From Ardenticatenaceae bacterium (lineage in GTDB: Bacteria; Chloroflexota; Anaerolineae; Promineifilales; Promineifilaceae), in the NCBI GenBank assembly GCA_020634395.1, contig JACKBU010000017.1, positions 1-64,000 of the forward strand: DNA of 64,000 bases. Direction: 5' to 3'. This document shows positions 35,227 to 44,650 of this stretch, piece after piece. Both the position numbers and the translations under genes were made by a program. Under the pieces are notes generated by a model that saw nothing but the letters and a program-made list of their open reading frames with translations, searched no databases and had not been told where the DNA came from. Position 1 is the first letter of the stretch. The number at the start of each line of letters is the position of its first letter.

Positions 35227-36837
35227 ATGCAAAGCTTCGGTCCTTTCGTCAGCAGTTATGGCGTAGAAAATCATGGAATTAGCAATCCGGGAACGGTCTA
35301 TTGGAATTTATCAACTTCGATGTTGTATGAACAAATTATACGGCGTCGTGAAGGCAACATTGTGCATCTGGGTCCGATTGTTGTCAGCACCGGTGATCAT
35401 ACGGGTCGGTCGCCAAATGACAAATTTATCGTCAAAGAAGAGACCAGCGAAAACGAAATTTGGTGGGGGAAGGTAAATCGGCCGTTTCCGCAGGAAAAGT
35501 TTGATGGGTTACACCACAAAATGATGGCCTACATTCAAAACCGCGACATTTTTGTCTTCGATGGCTATGCCGGCGCCGACCCACATTACCGCATGCCGGT
35601 GCGCATCATCACCGAATATGCCTGGCACAATCTGTTTGCCCGCAACATGTTCATCCGGGAACTGGATAAGGAAAAGCTGCAGTCGCACGTACCGGAGTTT
35701 ACGGTCATTGATATGCCGCGGTTTAAGGCCGAGCCGAGTGTAGACGGGACCAACAGCCAGACGTTCATCCTGGTCGATTTTGGGCAGCGGCTGGTTTTGA
35801 TCGGCGGCACGGAGTATGCGGGCGAGATCAAGAAGAGCATTTTCTCCGCCATGAACTATTATCTGCCGAAGAAAGGCGTGATGAGCATGCACTGCAGCGC
35901 CAACTATGGCGCCGATCGGGATGATACGGCCTTGTTCTTTGGCCTGAGCGGCACGGGGAAAACGACCCTGAGCGCTGATCCCTCGCGTACTCTTATTGGC
36001 GACGATGAACATGGCTGGAGCGATGACGGCGTATTTAACTTTGAAGGCGGCTGCTATGCCAAAGTGATTCGCCTGGATCCGCAGGGTGAGCCGGAAATCT
36101 ACCAGACGACGCGGCGCTTTGGCACTATTTTGGAGAACGTTATTTTTGACAATGAGACGCGCCGCGTGGACCTGGACGACGGCACGCACACGGAAAACAC
36201 GCGTTCCAGTTATCCCATTACCCATATCGATAACGCCGATCCGGAAGGCTATGGTCACCATCCGCGGAATATTATGTTCCTGACGGCCGATGCATTTGGC
36301 GTACTGCCGCCCATCAGCAAACTGACCAAAGAGCAGGCGATGTATCATTTCCTCAGTGGTTATACGGCCAAAGTGGCCGGCACGGAACGCGGTGTTACGG
36401 AGCCGCAGCCGAACTTTAGCGCCTGCTTTGGTGCACCCTTCATGCCGCTGCATCCAGGTGAATACGCCAAACTATTAGGCGAGAAGATCGAGAAGTATGG
36501 TTCGACGGTATGGCTGGTTAACACCGGTTGGACTGGCGGACCGGCCGGTGAAGGCAGCCGCATGAAGCTGGCTTATACCCGGCGTATGGTCACGGCCGCG
36601 TTGAACGGCGAACTGGACGACGTGGAGACCGTGACCGAGCCTAATTTTGGGCTGAGCATTCCCACGAAGGTGGAAGGCGTGCCGCCTGAGGTGTTGAATC
36701 CCCGGTCTACCTGGAAAGACGGCGCGGCGTATGATGCTCAGGCGAAAAAGCTGGTTGGCATGTTTATCAACAACTTTAAGCAGTTTGAAGACGGAGTGAC
36801 TGAGGACATTAAGGCTGCCGGCCCGAAACCTCAGTGA
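35227..36837 (+). CDS. pckA: Phosphoenolpyruvate carboxykinase (ATP)
   Basis: Encodes 536 aa of the ATP-dependent PEPCK family, converting oxaloacetate to phosphoenolpyruvate at the start of gluconeogenesis. Motifs are FVGADPHYR-like YAGADPHYRMPVRIITE, the kinase loop FGLSGTGKTTLSADP, the metal site HGWSDDGVFNFEGGCYAK and GGPAGEGSRM. The ATG at 35227 has AGGAG eight bases upstream; the open frame continues 47 codons further without support. Lactate (LutABC) would feed into this step. No exact ACGGCCGT lies inside the gene. Confidence 0.95.
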   Translation: MQSFGPFVSSYGVENHGISNPGTVYWNLSTSMLYEQIIRRREGNIVHLGPIVVSTGDHTGRSPNDKFIVKEETSENEIWWGKVNRPFPQEKFDGLHHKMMAYIQNRDIFVFDGYAGADPHYRMPVRIITEYAWHNLFARNMFIRELDKEKLQSHVPEFTVIDMPRFKAEPSVDGTNSQTFILVDFGQRLVLIGGTEYAGEIKKSIFSAMNYYLPKKGVMSMHCSANYGADRDDTALFFGLSGTGKTTLSADPSRTLIGDDEHGWSDDGVFNFEGGCYAKVIRLDPQGEPEIYQTTRRFGTILENVIFDNETRRVDLDDGTHTENTRSSYPITHIDNADPEGYGHHPRNIMFLTADAFGVLPPISKLTKEQAMYHFLSGYTAKVAGTERGVTEPQPNFSACFGAPFMPLHPGEYAKLLGEKIEKYGSTVWLVNTGWTGGPAGEGSRMKLAYTRRMVTAALNGELDDVETVTEPNFGLSIPTKVEGVPPEVLNPRSTWKDGAAYDAQAKKLVGMFINNFKQFEDGVTEDIKAAGPKPQ

Positions 36838-36941
36838 TCGGTGAATAGGGTTGCATTTCAGGGTTGTAAAATTGTATAGTATGGAGCGGGGCGACAGTGT
36901 CGTCCCGTTTTTGTAAATATTGGTAGACAAGGGGGTATGCA

Positions 36942-37583
36942 ATGTTTGAATTACCGTTATTCCCGCTTCATACGGTTTTGTTTCCTGGGATGCCGCTGCC
37001 GCTGCACGTGTTTGAGGAAAGGTACCGGGAGATGGTGCAGTATTGTTTAGAAGATAAACGGCCGTTTGGCGTTGTCCTCATTCGCAGCGGCGTGGCCGAA
37101 GGCGGCCCGCTGGCCGATCCTTACGAAGTGGGTTGCGTGGCTGAAATTGTAGAAGTGCAGCGCCTGGAAGACGGCCGTATGCTGCTTATGACCGTGGGCA
37201 CAGAACGCTTTCGCATTCTGTCCCTCAACCATGATCGATCCTACCTGATGGGCACCATGGAAGAGTTTCCCTTTGCCAAAGAGGCCGCCGATCAGCTGGC
37301 GCAGGAAGCGGCCGTGCTGCAGCCCTTGGTGGAAGAATATCTGGAGATCCTGGCCCGCACCGGCAACGTGGAGTTTGACCCTGAACAGATGCCCACGGAC
37401 CCGGAAGACCTCATTTTCCTGTCTGCTGCCGCTTTGCAGGTAGAGATGGATCAGAAACAGGCGTTTTTGGAAAACGATCGGGCCAGCGTGGTCTTGCACG
37501 AACTGACGCGCGCTTATCGCCGGGAACTGCTTTACATGCGCCTGATGCCCGAGGAAGATCAGGGCATATTCTCGTTGAATTAG
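36942..37583 (+). CDS. Stand-alone Lon N-terminal domain protein
   Basis: Encodes 213 aa of the LON substrate-binding domain family without ATPase or protease domains. LPLFPLHTVLFPGMPLPLHVFEERYR at the start and GRMLLMTVGTERFRILSL near 75-92 are typical. Such proteins are cytoplasmic and of unknown role, possibly in protein quality control. It is followed by a strong bidirectional terminator. Confidence 0.88.
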   Translation: MFELPLFPLHTVLFPGMPLPLHVFEERYREMVQYCLEDKRPFGVVLIRSGVAEGGPLADPYEVGCVAEIVEVQRLEDGRMLLMTVGTERFRILSLNHDRSYLMGTMEEFPFAKEAADQLAQEAAVLQPLVEEYLEILARTGNVEFDPEQMPTDPEDLIFLSAAALQVEMDQKQAFLENDRASVVLHELTRAYRRELLYMRLMPEEDQGIFSLN

Positions 37584-37611
37584 ACGGCCGTTTCCCATCC
37601 CGGCCGCCAAC

Positions 37612-37652
37612 AAAAAGAGCCCGCGCATTTCTGCAAATGCGCGGGCTTTTTT
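37612..37652. terminator. Bidirectional rho-independent terminator
   Basis: The 12-bp stem GCCCGCGCATTT (37619-37630) and AAATGCGCGGGC (37635-37646) has loop CTGC. An A-run lies on the left and a T6 run on the right, so it serves both convergent genes. Confidence 0.9.
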
Positions 37653-37670
37653 ATACCTTGCACCCGACCG

Positions 37671-38393
37671 TTATTCCGATTCAATCCGGATGGCGCCGAC
37701 CCCGCCGGAGACGCTAATCTCCAACTCCACGTCGCTTTGTCCGTACAGATCGTTGGTGTACACGTCGCCGTTGCGGATGAGGCCATACACGTCCACCGAG
37801 CCAAGTCCGGTGTTGGTGTTGACCCGCACACCCACGTTTTGGGGCAGTTTCAACGTCGTCGAGCCGACACCGCCTTTGACATTGATGTTGGCGCTTTCCC
37901 GCCAGTCGCCGGTCAGGTCGATATTGGTTTCGCCCACGCCTACGTTGATGTTCAGGTCGGTCAGGTAGATGTCGCCCAGAACCAGGTCGCTTTTGCCGGC
38001 GCCCAGGTCAACAGCCATCGTCATGGGCACGTCGTTGGCGAAGCGCAAATCCCATTTGTAGTTGATATCGTTGTTGGGGATGCCGTTGATGTCGGTGACC
38101 TCCGGCTGCGAGACTTCCAACTGGCCTTCGCCGCGGCGAATTTCGTAGCTGACTTCTGGTTTCCACTGCTCGATGTTATAGGTGAATTCGCCGTCCATCA
38201 GGTTGGCTGCGCCGCCGTTGATCGACAGTTCGCCCACGCCCATTTTGATGGTCGCCTGCGCCGTGTCGGCGTCGCCTAATTCGATGCTCTGGCTTTCCGT
38301 CTGGGTTGGACCCACGTCGAACGTGCCGATGCAGCCGGTGATGGTCAGAAGTAAAACGGCCGTTACGCCCACAAATAACCACATGTTTTTCAT
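37671..38393 (-). CDS. Toastrack-domain lipoprotein (LiaF/DUF4097-like)
   Basis: Encodes 240 aa. The lipoprotein signal ends ITGC (Cys near 20). The rest is a repetitive beta-helix-like domain rich in short strands with GVGE and GLGS turns (IKMGVGELSINGGA, INVGVGETNIDL, VKGGVGSTTLKLP). This is the toastrack pattern found in LiaF-like and adhesin-like envelope proteins. It is probably anchored at the outer face of the membrane. ATG at 38393 follows GGAGGG five bases upstream. It may relate functionally to the LiaF-type membrane protein at 34093. Confidence 0.8.
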   Translation of the reverse strand: MKNMWLFVGVTAVLLLTITGCIGTFDVGPTQTESQSIELGDADTAQATIKMGVGELSINGGAANLMDGEFTYNIEQWKPEVSYEIRRGEGQLEVSQPEVTDINGIPNNDINYKWDLRFANDVPMTMAVDLGAGKSDLVLGDIYLTDLNINVGVGETNIDLTGDWRESANINVKGGVGSTTLKLPQNVGVRVNTNTGLGSVDVYGLIRNGDVYTNDLYGQSDVELEISVSGGVGAIRIESE

Positions 38394-38635
38394 AATAACC
38401 CTCCAGGTTTGTATCAAACAGATTTATCGACTAATACGGGGTCTGTTGCCGAGTGTTGCGCGCCTGTAAAACATTATACAAAAAAGGCCGGCGTTCAGGC
38501 TATGGGGGCAAACGGCCGTCTCCACCTGGCAAAACGGCCGTTTCAGCGGGAGAAGTGGTTCCGACGCGGGAGAAACGGTTCCTTCGCCGGAGCAGTTCCG
38601 CCCGGCGGCAGATCTCAGCATGCATAAACAAAAAA
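38394..38635. other. Non-coding gap with two ACGGCCGT copies
   Basis: Between the toastrack gene start and the terminator of the M32 gene, no credible coding sequence was found. Two ACGGCCGT copies lie about 25 bp apart near 38510-38545, flanked by repeated GCGGGAGAA segments. It probably holds the promoter of the toastrack gene. Confidence 0.5.
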
Positions 38636-38682
38636 GCCAGGAAGCGAAAGAAAAAAAGGAAAAAAAACTTCCGCTTCCTGGC
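38628..38682 (-). terminator. Terminator of M32 carboxypeptidase gene
   Basis: GCCAGGAAGCG (38636-38646) and CGCTTCCTGGC (38672-38682) form an 11-bp stem with an A-rich loop. On the minus strand it is followed by a T-run from 38635 down to 38630. Confidence 0.8.
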
Positions 38683-38706
38683 CCGAAACAGCCTGTTCGT
38701 TGGGTG

Positions 38707-40215
38707 CTATGCCAGCGCGTACAACTCGCCGAATTTTGTGCGCAAGTACCGAATGTACGGATCAATCGACAGCGGCCCGCCCGTCACCCGTTCAATCAAC
38801 TCATTGGCCGTAAATTTGCTGCCATGCTGGTAAATGTTTTCCTTCAGCCAGCCGTGCAGCGTGGCAAATTCACCCTGGCGCATCTCGTCCAAAACGGCCG
38901 GTTGGGCCTGCCGGGCCTGGTCAAAAAAGGCCGCGCTCATGATGTTGCCCAGCGTGTAGCCCTGGAACGCCCCGCCGATGAAGCCGCCGTACCAGTGCAC
39001 GTCCTGCAGCACGCCATCCCGGTTGTCCGGCGCTTGCAGCCCCAGGTCAGATTGGTAACGCGCCTGCCAGGCGTCCGGCAGATCCTTCACGGCCAGGCTA
39101 CCTTCCAGCAGCGCCAGTTCCAGATCAAAGCGGATCATGACGTGCAGGTTGTAGGTCACTTCGTCGGCGTCGGTGCGGATGAGCGAACGCTCCACCCGGT
39201 TGATGGCCCGATAGAAAGTATCCAGCGAAACGCCGTTCAGTTGGTCCGGGAAAGCGGCCTGGAGTTCCGGATAATAATGTTCCCAGAACGGCCGGCTGCG
39301 CCCCACCAGATTCTCCCACAGGCGCGACTGGCTTTCGTGCACGCCAGAGGACGTGCCGTTGGCCAGCGGTGTGCCATCCAGATCCTTCTTGATGCCCATT
39401 TCGTACATGGCGTGGCCTGCTTCGTGCAGCGTGCTGAAGAGCGCCTCGCTGAGGTCGTTGGGCTTGACACGGGTGGTAATGCGGATGTCGCCCAGGGCGA
39501 ACTTGGTCATGAAGGGGTGGTGGGTTTTGTCCTGCCGCCCGCGCTGGAAATCGAAGCCATAGGCCCGGATGACTTTCTGGCCGAAGGCCAATTGGTCGGC
39601 TTCGGGGTAGGTTTGCAGCAAGCAGCTGTTGTCGGCCACCGGCTGGTCGACGATGGCCTGCACGATGGGCACAAGCTGGGCGCGCAGTTCCGCGAAAAGG
39701 GCGCGCACGGTTTCGGCCTTCATGCCCTCGTCGGAAAAATCAATCAGCGGATCGGCGATGTGATCATAGCCGGGAAAGCAGTTGGCGACCTGGCGGCTGA
39801 AGTCGAGGGTTTTTTCCAGGTAGGGCTGCACGGCCGTAAAATCGTTGGCCGGCCGCGCTGCGGTCCACGCCTGGTAGGCCGCGGCCGAATGTTCGTAGAA
39901 GGCTCCCAACAGGGCAGAAGGCACTTTGGTAGATTTATCATACTGCCGCTGCGTGACGCGAATCAGGCTGGCGTCGTCGCTGTCGTAGGGCAGGCTTTCG
40001 GCATACGGCCGTAACTCCTCCAGCAGCCGCCCCACCTCCGGGTCGATAAACTTCTCGTGGGCCAGTTGGCTCAGAGTGGCCAACTGCCGCCCGCGCGCCG
40101 CTGCCCCGCCGGGCGGCATGTAGGTGGTCTGGTCCCAGTTGAGAACGGCCGTGGCCGCGTTCAAATCATCAATCTCCAGCAGACGTCGTTTTAACTCCGC
40201 CAGTTTTTCATTCAT
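38707..40215 (-). CDS. M32 family metallocarboxypeptidase (Taq type)
   Basis: Encodes 502 aa, the normal M32 length. The zinc motif HEAGH is near residue 262 (STLHEAGHAMYEMG). Other family segments are NWDQTTYMPPGG near 24-36, ESQSRLWENLVGRSRPFWEH and VERSLIRTDADEVTYNLHVMIRF. It removes C-terminal residues from peptides in the cytoplasm. The ATG at 40215 follows GAGGAGAG; the open frame 27 codons longer lacks a site. A clear terminator follows. Confidence 0.95.
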   Translation of the reverse strand: MNEKLAELKRRLLEIDDLNAATAVLNWDQTTYMPPGGAAARGRQLATLSQLAHEKFIDPEVGRLLEELRPYAESLPYDSDDASLIRVTQRQYDKSTKVPSALLGAFYEHSAAAYQAWTAARPANDFTAVQPYLEKTLDFSRQVANCFPGYDHIADPLIDFSDEGMKAETVRALFAELRAQLVPIVQAIVDQPVADNSCLLQTYPEADQLAFGQKVIRAYGFDFQRGRQDKTHHPFMTKFALGDIRITTRVKPNDLSEALFSTLHEAGHAMYEMGIKKDLDGTPLANGTSSGVHESQSRLWENLVGRSRPFWEHYYPELQAAFPDQLNGVSLDTFYRAINRVERSLIRTDADEVTYNLHVMIRFDLELALLEGSLAVKDLPDAWQARYQSDLGLQAPDNRDGVLQDVHWYGGFIGGAFQGYTLGNIMSAAFFDQARQAQPAVLDEMRQGEFATLHGWLKENIYQHGSKFTANELIERVTGGPLSIDPYIRYLRTKFGELYALA

Positions 40216-40304
40216 TGCGTCTCTCCTCGCATGTGCAGAAATAGTGGTTGGTATATGTGCAAATGCTATCCCAAACAGGCGAGAAGTCAATTTCACCGGC
40301 CTGC

Positions 40305-40420
40305 TTGCCGGGAGCTAAAGCCCCCGGCAAAAAAACGACGCCCCGTAAACGGGGCTAATATGGGACTAGAGCCGGGTTCACCCGGCGTTATGTGCCCGCC
40401 GGCGGCTTCAGCCGCCGGCG
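40305..40420. repeat. Array of four GC-rich hairpins
   Basis: Four stems in a row: 40305-40330 (TTGCCGGG/CCCGGCAA), 40340-40355 (GCCCCGT-AA-ACGGGGC), 40371-40386 (GCCGGG-TTCA-CCCGGC) and 40397-40420 (CGCCGGCGGC-TTCA-GCCGCCGGCG). Two share the loop TTCA. The arrangement resembles REP/BIME or a non-autonomous mobile repeat. No transposase lies nearby. Confidence 0.75.
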
Positions 40421-40445
40421 ATCCCATTTCCTGAGCCTGGACCAT

Positions 40446-40484
40446 AAAAAAACCGCACCCCTGAACCGAAGAGGTGCGGTTTTA
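40446..40484 (-). terminator. Terminator of ParB-like gene
   Basis: AAAACCGCACC (40449-40459) pairs with GGTGCGGTTTT (40473-40483). The A-run at 40446-40452 gives a T-run on the minus strand. Confidence 0.8.
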
Positions 40485-40506
40485 CAAAATGGTAGTTGCT
40501 AAAAGC

Positions 40507-40983
40507 TTAGTTTGCCTGCCAGCGAGTGACGGTGGCGTCAATCTCCATCTCGCCGCGGGCGTGGGCCACGGAAATGCGATGGTGTCCATCGCGCACAAAG
40601 TAGCGATCGCCAATCTGAATCAGGTCGACCGGCGGCAGGGGCTTGCCCATCTGCCGGGCGGTCGCCACGCCGATCCAGCGGTCCATGTTGTGGGTTTGCC
40701 GGGGCCGAAACTCGGCGTCGAAGTCGTTCTCGCGGCCTTCGCTGCCCACGATCTGGTTCAGGGGGATGGATTGGATGCCGAGGTAGTGACGGCCGTTCAT
40801 CCCTGCCTGTTCGTTCAGGTCCAGCAGGCGGCGCTGCCGTCCTGCTAACTTTTGCCACATGGCCTCCCACTGGGCGGCCATAAACAATTTCCAAAACAAC
40901 TGCGCGTTGCGATTACGAGCCGCCTCGGTCGGGGCCATGTTCTTCACTAGCATTTGCTGATCGAGTTGTAGATTACCGAACAT
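40507..40983 (-). CDS. Small ParB-like nuclease-fold protein
   Basis: Encodes 158 aa. The C-terminal half shows VDLIQIGDRYFVRDGHHRISVAHARG, the ParB/Srx fold motif with Gly-His-His-Arg that binds nucleotide in ParB CTPases. The N-terminal half is helical with many Gln and Met residues and carries no helix-turn-helix, so it is not a chromosome-partition ParB. Function unknown. ATG at 40983 follows AAAGGAG with a longish ten-base spacer. A terminator follows. Confidence 0.72.
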   Translation of the reverse strand: MFGNLQLDQQMLVKNMAPTEAARNRNAQLFWKLFMAAQWEAMWQKLAGRQRRLLDLNEQAGMNGRHYLGIQSIPLNQIVGSEGRENDFDAEFRPRQTHNMDRWIGVATARQMGKPLPPVDLIQIGDRYFVRDGHHRISVAHARGEMEIDATVTRWQAN

Positions 40984-41132
40984 GATGTGCTCGCTCCTTT
41001 TGTCGCTTGGCGACGAATTTGTTATCGATACTGTTAGTCTAGGAGACGGCCGTTGCCCGTTCGTTGCGGCCGGCGTGGCGGTTACCGTTTCGGAAAGCGT
41101 TGCGGCCAAAACGCGTCGGCAGCTGCCCATCA

Positions 41133-41162
41133 TTCAGGTCATGTTCGGTTTTGCGCTATAAT
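41133..41162 (+). promoter_or_regulatory. Promoter candidate of BTAD regulator
   Basis: TATAAT at 41157-41162 with a weak TTCAGG 18 bp upstream. It lies 23 bp before the TTG start. Confidence 0.4.
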
Positions 41163-41185
41163 TTCGGAGACAAGGAGGCGGAAAA

Positions 41186-44100
41186 TTGTCTGATTTGCGG
41201 CTATATTTTTTGGGCGTGCCCCGCGTGGAACAAAACGGGCAGCCGGCAGCCACCGACCGGCGTAAGGCAGTGGCTTTGCTGGCCTATCTGGCCGTAACGG
41301 CCGTGCCCCACAGCCGCGAAAGCCTGGCCGCTCGCTTCTGGCCAGAAGCGGACCAATCGCGTGCCCTGGCCTATCTGCGCCGCACCCTGTGGGAAATCAA
41401 CCAGATGATCGGCGAAGAATGGCTGGACAGCGACCGGGATCAGGCGGCATTGCTGCCGCAGCCGGGTGTCTGGCTGGATGTAACCGCTTTTCAGACGGCG
41501 GCCGCACGCGGGGAACAGGCAGATTTAGCAGCGGCCGTGGCCCTTTACCAGGGCGACTTTATGGCCGGTTTCACGCTGCGCGACGCACCCGAATTTGACG
41601 CCTGGCAGTACGCCCAGGCCGAACAGCTGCGCCGCCAGTGCGGTGACGCTTTGCAGCGCCTGGCCGAAATGGCCGCCGCAGAAGCGCAGTGGGAAACGGC
41701 CGTTTCCCACGCCCGGCGTTGGCTGGTCATGGACCCGCTCAACGAAGCCGCCCATCGTCTGCTGATGCGTCTGTTTGCCCAGATGGGCCAGCGCGCCGAA
41801 GCTCTGCGCCAGTACGATATCTGTGTGCAAACCCTGGATGAAGAACTGGGCCTGGAACCCGAGCCGGAAACGGAGGCGCTGCTGGCCCAGATCAAAGCCG
41901 GGCAGTTATCGCCGCCGCCATCTCCAGTTCCGGCGGCGGTGGGGGCGGAAACGGCCGTGTCGCCCCAACCGGCGCGCCACAATTTGCCCGCGCAGCCCAC
42001 ACCCTTTGTCGGCCGGCAGGATGAACTGGCAGAAATCGGCCGTCTGTTTGCCGATCCAGACTGCCGCCTGCTGACGCTCATTGGTCCCGGCGGCAGCGGC
42101 AAAACGCGCCTGGCCTTGCAGTTGGCCAAACGGTACGTCAACGGCGAACGCGAGGTTTTCCCCGATGGGGTGTATTTTGTGCCCCTGGCGCCCCTCACCG
42201 CGCCCGATTTCATTCTGGCGGCGCTCACTTCCGCCCTGCGCCTGAATTTCTTTGCCGAAAGCGAAATCCCGCGCCAGCAGCTGCTGGACATTTTGCGCCA
42301 CCAATCCCTGCTGCTGGTGCTGGACAACTTTGAGCACTTGCTTTCCGGTGAAGGCGTGCATTTGCCGGCCGACATTCTAGCGGCTGCGCCCGGCGTGAAA
42401 ATTCTGGCTACCTCGCGCCTGCGCCTGAACGTGCGCGGCGAGCACGTTTATCAGGTCGCCGGTATGAAAACGCCGCCGGAGCAGGCGGCAGCTAACGCCG
42501 CCGACTACAGCGCCGTCAAGCTGTTTGTGCAAAGCGCGCAGCGGATCTCGCCCGATTTTGCCCTGACGCCGGACAACCAGACGGCCGTGGCCCGCATTTG
42601 CCAGTTGGTCAACGGGCTGCCCCTGGGCATTGAGCTGGCGGCCGGCTGGCTGGCGCTGCTGACGCCGGACGAGATTGCCGCGGAGATAGCCGCCAGCCTG
42701 GACTTTTTGGAAACGACGCAGCATGACGTGCCCGAACGGCAGCGCAGCCTGCGCGCGGTGTTTGATTATTCCTGGCGGCTGCTGACACCGCCGGAGCAGC
42801 AGATTTTTGCCGCCTGTTCGGTTTTTTATGGCAGTTTTTCGCGGCAGGCGGCGCAGGCTGTTACCGGCGCTTCGCTGCGCGACTTGATGGGGCTGGTGAC
42901 CAAATCGCTGCTGTGGCGGGGGGAAGACGGCCGTTTTCAGATCCATGAACTGCTGCGCCAATATGCTCACGAACAGTTAACGGCCGTGCCCGAAACGCTC
43001 CAGGCTGTGTCTAACCGGCACAGCGACTTTTTCATCCAATTCCTGCTGGCGCAGGGCGAAGCCATGAAAGGCCCCCAGCAAAAGGAAACGTTCGACCTGG
43101 TGGAGTTGGAGGAAGACAACATCCGTGCGGCCTGGTTGTGGGCGCTGGCGCAGGGCGACTACGCTCGGGTGAACGCCTCGCTGGATGGGCTGCTGAATTT
43201 TTACTCGGCGCGGGCATTGCTGAGCGATTTCCATGCGCTGCTGTCGGTGGGCGTGGAACGGGTGGAAACGGCCGTGGCCGCCAATGACCCCGATCCCGAA
43301 GCCTGGCGCACGCTGTTTAACCTTCTGGTTCTCAGTTCCTGGTCGCTTAACTACGAACTGACCAATCAGAAACCACGCGCCCTGTGCCAGCGCGCCCTGG
43401 CGCTTTTGCCCAAAATTGAAGAGTCTGTACAGGCGACGCTGCCCTATGCCTATCTGGCGCTGATCCGGGCCTGGCATCTGGATATGGACGCCGGGCTGGC
43501 CATGTTTTCCCGCTGCCTGGCTTTGCTGCGCGCGAAGGGAGATGCCTGGGAAACGGCCGTGGCCCTCAACATATACGGCGGCTCTCTGATCGACCTGACC
43601 CGCTGGGACGAAGCGCGCCAATACCTGGGCGAATCCATCAACCTCAGCCGCCAGATCGGCAACCAGATGTTGCTGGCCCAAAACCTGCAAACGATGGGCT
43701 ATCTGGAAGCCATCCGCCGCAATTACGACGAAGCCTTCCGCCTGCTGGAAGAATGCCAGCGCATTTACCTGGCGCTTAACGTGCCGCGCGGCGCCGCTTC
43801 CGTCCTCTACAACATGGGCGACACCAGCATTTCCGCCGGCCAGTACCGCCAGAGCATCCAGCAGTACCAGGCCGCCGCCGAACTATACAAAACGGTCGGC
43901 GAGCAAAAAATGGTGGCCAGCATGTACTCCTGGCAAAGCATTGCTGCCTCTCGCCTGGGTGATTTTGACCTGGCGCGGACCATGCGCCAGAAAAGCCTGG
44001 AAGGCTTTCGCAGCATTCAAGATGCCGGGGGATTGGCCTGGACCTACTGGGAATCGGGCGAGCTGCAGCGCGTTCAGGGCGATATGGACGCCGCCCGTGC

Positions 44101-44650
44101 TGCCTACGAGGCCAGTTTCGCCATTTTTCAGGTGCACCATATGGATTTGGGTCTGGCCTATTACCAGCGCGGCCTGGGGCAGATGGCTTTTACTGCCGGC
44201 GATTGGGTGGCGGCCAGAGAACACTTTGTCCAGAGTCTGGCGTACATGGCCGAGGAACATCATCCGTGGGGTAAGGCATACGTTACCTGCCAGCTGGCGC
44301 GGGTTGAAGTGCGGCTGGGTGTCCTGGATCGTGCGCGGGAACTGCTGCGGCAGGCGATGGATCACGCTTTGAAGCAGGGGGATAAGGGTCTGACTTTGTT
44401 CGTGCTGGCCGGTGTCGTAGATTTGTACGAGGGGGTGGGGCAGCGGCGCACGGCCGTGGCTCTGGCGGCTTTTGTGCGCTCACACCTGGCGACTCATTGG
44501 GAAACGCGTCAGTCGGTTAAAGCGTGGCTGGAGTTAGTGGGTCCTACGCTTCCCCCGCAGGAATTGGCGCTGGCGCAAACAGCCATGCTGGACCTGTCTC
44601 TGGACGATGTGGTTACCGAGGCGACAGCGGCACTGAAACCAGGCGGGTAA
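41186..44650 (+). CDS. BTAD / NB-ARC / TPR transcriptional regulator
   Basis: Encodes 1154 aa. The N-terminus has a winged-helix-like segment (LRLYFLGVPRVEQNGQ...) followed by a bacterial transcriptional activation domain (about 95-245) ending LDEELGLEPEPETEALLAQI, as in SARP/AfsR-type regulators. Next is an NTPase of the STAND class, with FVGRQDELAEI, Walker A GPGGSGKT (300-307) and LLVLDNFEHLL. From about residue 640 to the end lie TPR-like helices. It likely binds a ligand or partner and ATP before activating genes. Start is TTG at 41186 with AAGGAGG seven bases upstream. The target genes are not evident nearby. Confidence 0.88.
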   Translation: MSDLRLYFLGVPRVEQNGQPAATDRRKAVALLAYLAVTAVPHSRESLAARFWPEADQSRALAYLRRTLWEINQMIGEEWLDSDRDQAALLPQPGVWLDVTAFQTAAARGEQADLAAAVALYQGDFMAGFTLRDAPEFDAWQYAQAEQLRRQCGDALQRLAEMAAAEAQWETAVSHARRWLVMDPLNEAAHRLLMRLFAQMGQRAEALRQYDICVQTLDEELGLEPEPETEALLAQIKAGQLSPPPSPVPAAVGAETAVSPQPARHNLPAQPTPFVGRQDELAEIGRLFADPDCRLLTLIGPGGSGKTRLALQLAKRYVNGEREVFPDGVYFVPLAPLTAPDFILAALTSALRLNFFAESEIPRQQLLDILRHQSLLLVLDNFEHLLSGEGVHLPADILAAAPGVKILATSRLRLNVRGEHVYQVAGMKTPPEQAAANAADYSAVKLFVQSAQRISPDFALTPDNQTAVARICQLVNGLPLGIELAAGWLALLTPDEIAAEIAASLDFLETTQHDVPERQRSLRAVFDYSWRLLTPPEQQIFAACSVFYGSFSRQAAQAVTGASLRDLMGLVTKSLLWRGEDGRFQIHELLRQYAHEQLTAVPETLQAVSNRHSDFFIQFLLAQGEAMKGPQQKETFDLVELEEDNIRAAWLWALAQGDYARVNASLDGLLNFYSARALLSDFHALLSVGVERVETAVAANDPDPEAWRTLFNLLVLSSWSLNYELTNQKPRALCQRALALLPKIEESVQATLPYAYLALIRAWHLDMDAGLAMFSRCLALLRAKGDAWETAVALNIYGGSLIDLTRWDEARQYLGESINLSRQIGNQMLLAQNLQTMGYLEAIRRNYDEAFRLLEECQRIYLALNVPRGAASVLYNMGDTSISAGQYRQSIQQYQAAAELYKTVGEQKMVASMYSWQSIAASRLGDFDLARTMRQKSLEGFRSIQDAGGLAWTYWESGELQRVQGDMDAARAAYEASFAIFQVHHMDLGLAYYQRGLGQMAFTAGDWVAAREHFVQSLAYMAEEHHPWGKAYVTCQLARVEVRLGVLDRARELLRQAMDHALKQGDKGLTLFVLAGVVDLYEGVGQRRTAVALAAFVRSHLATHWETRQSVKAWLELVGPTLPPQELALAQTAMLDLSLDDVVTEATAALKPGG

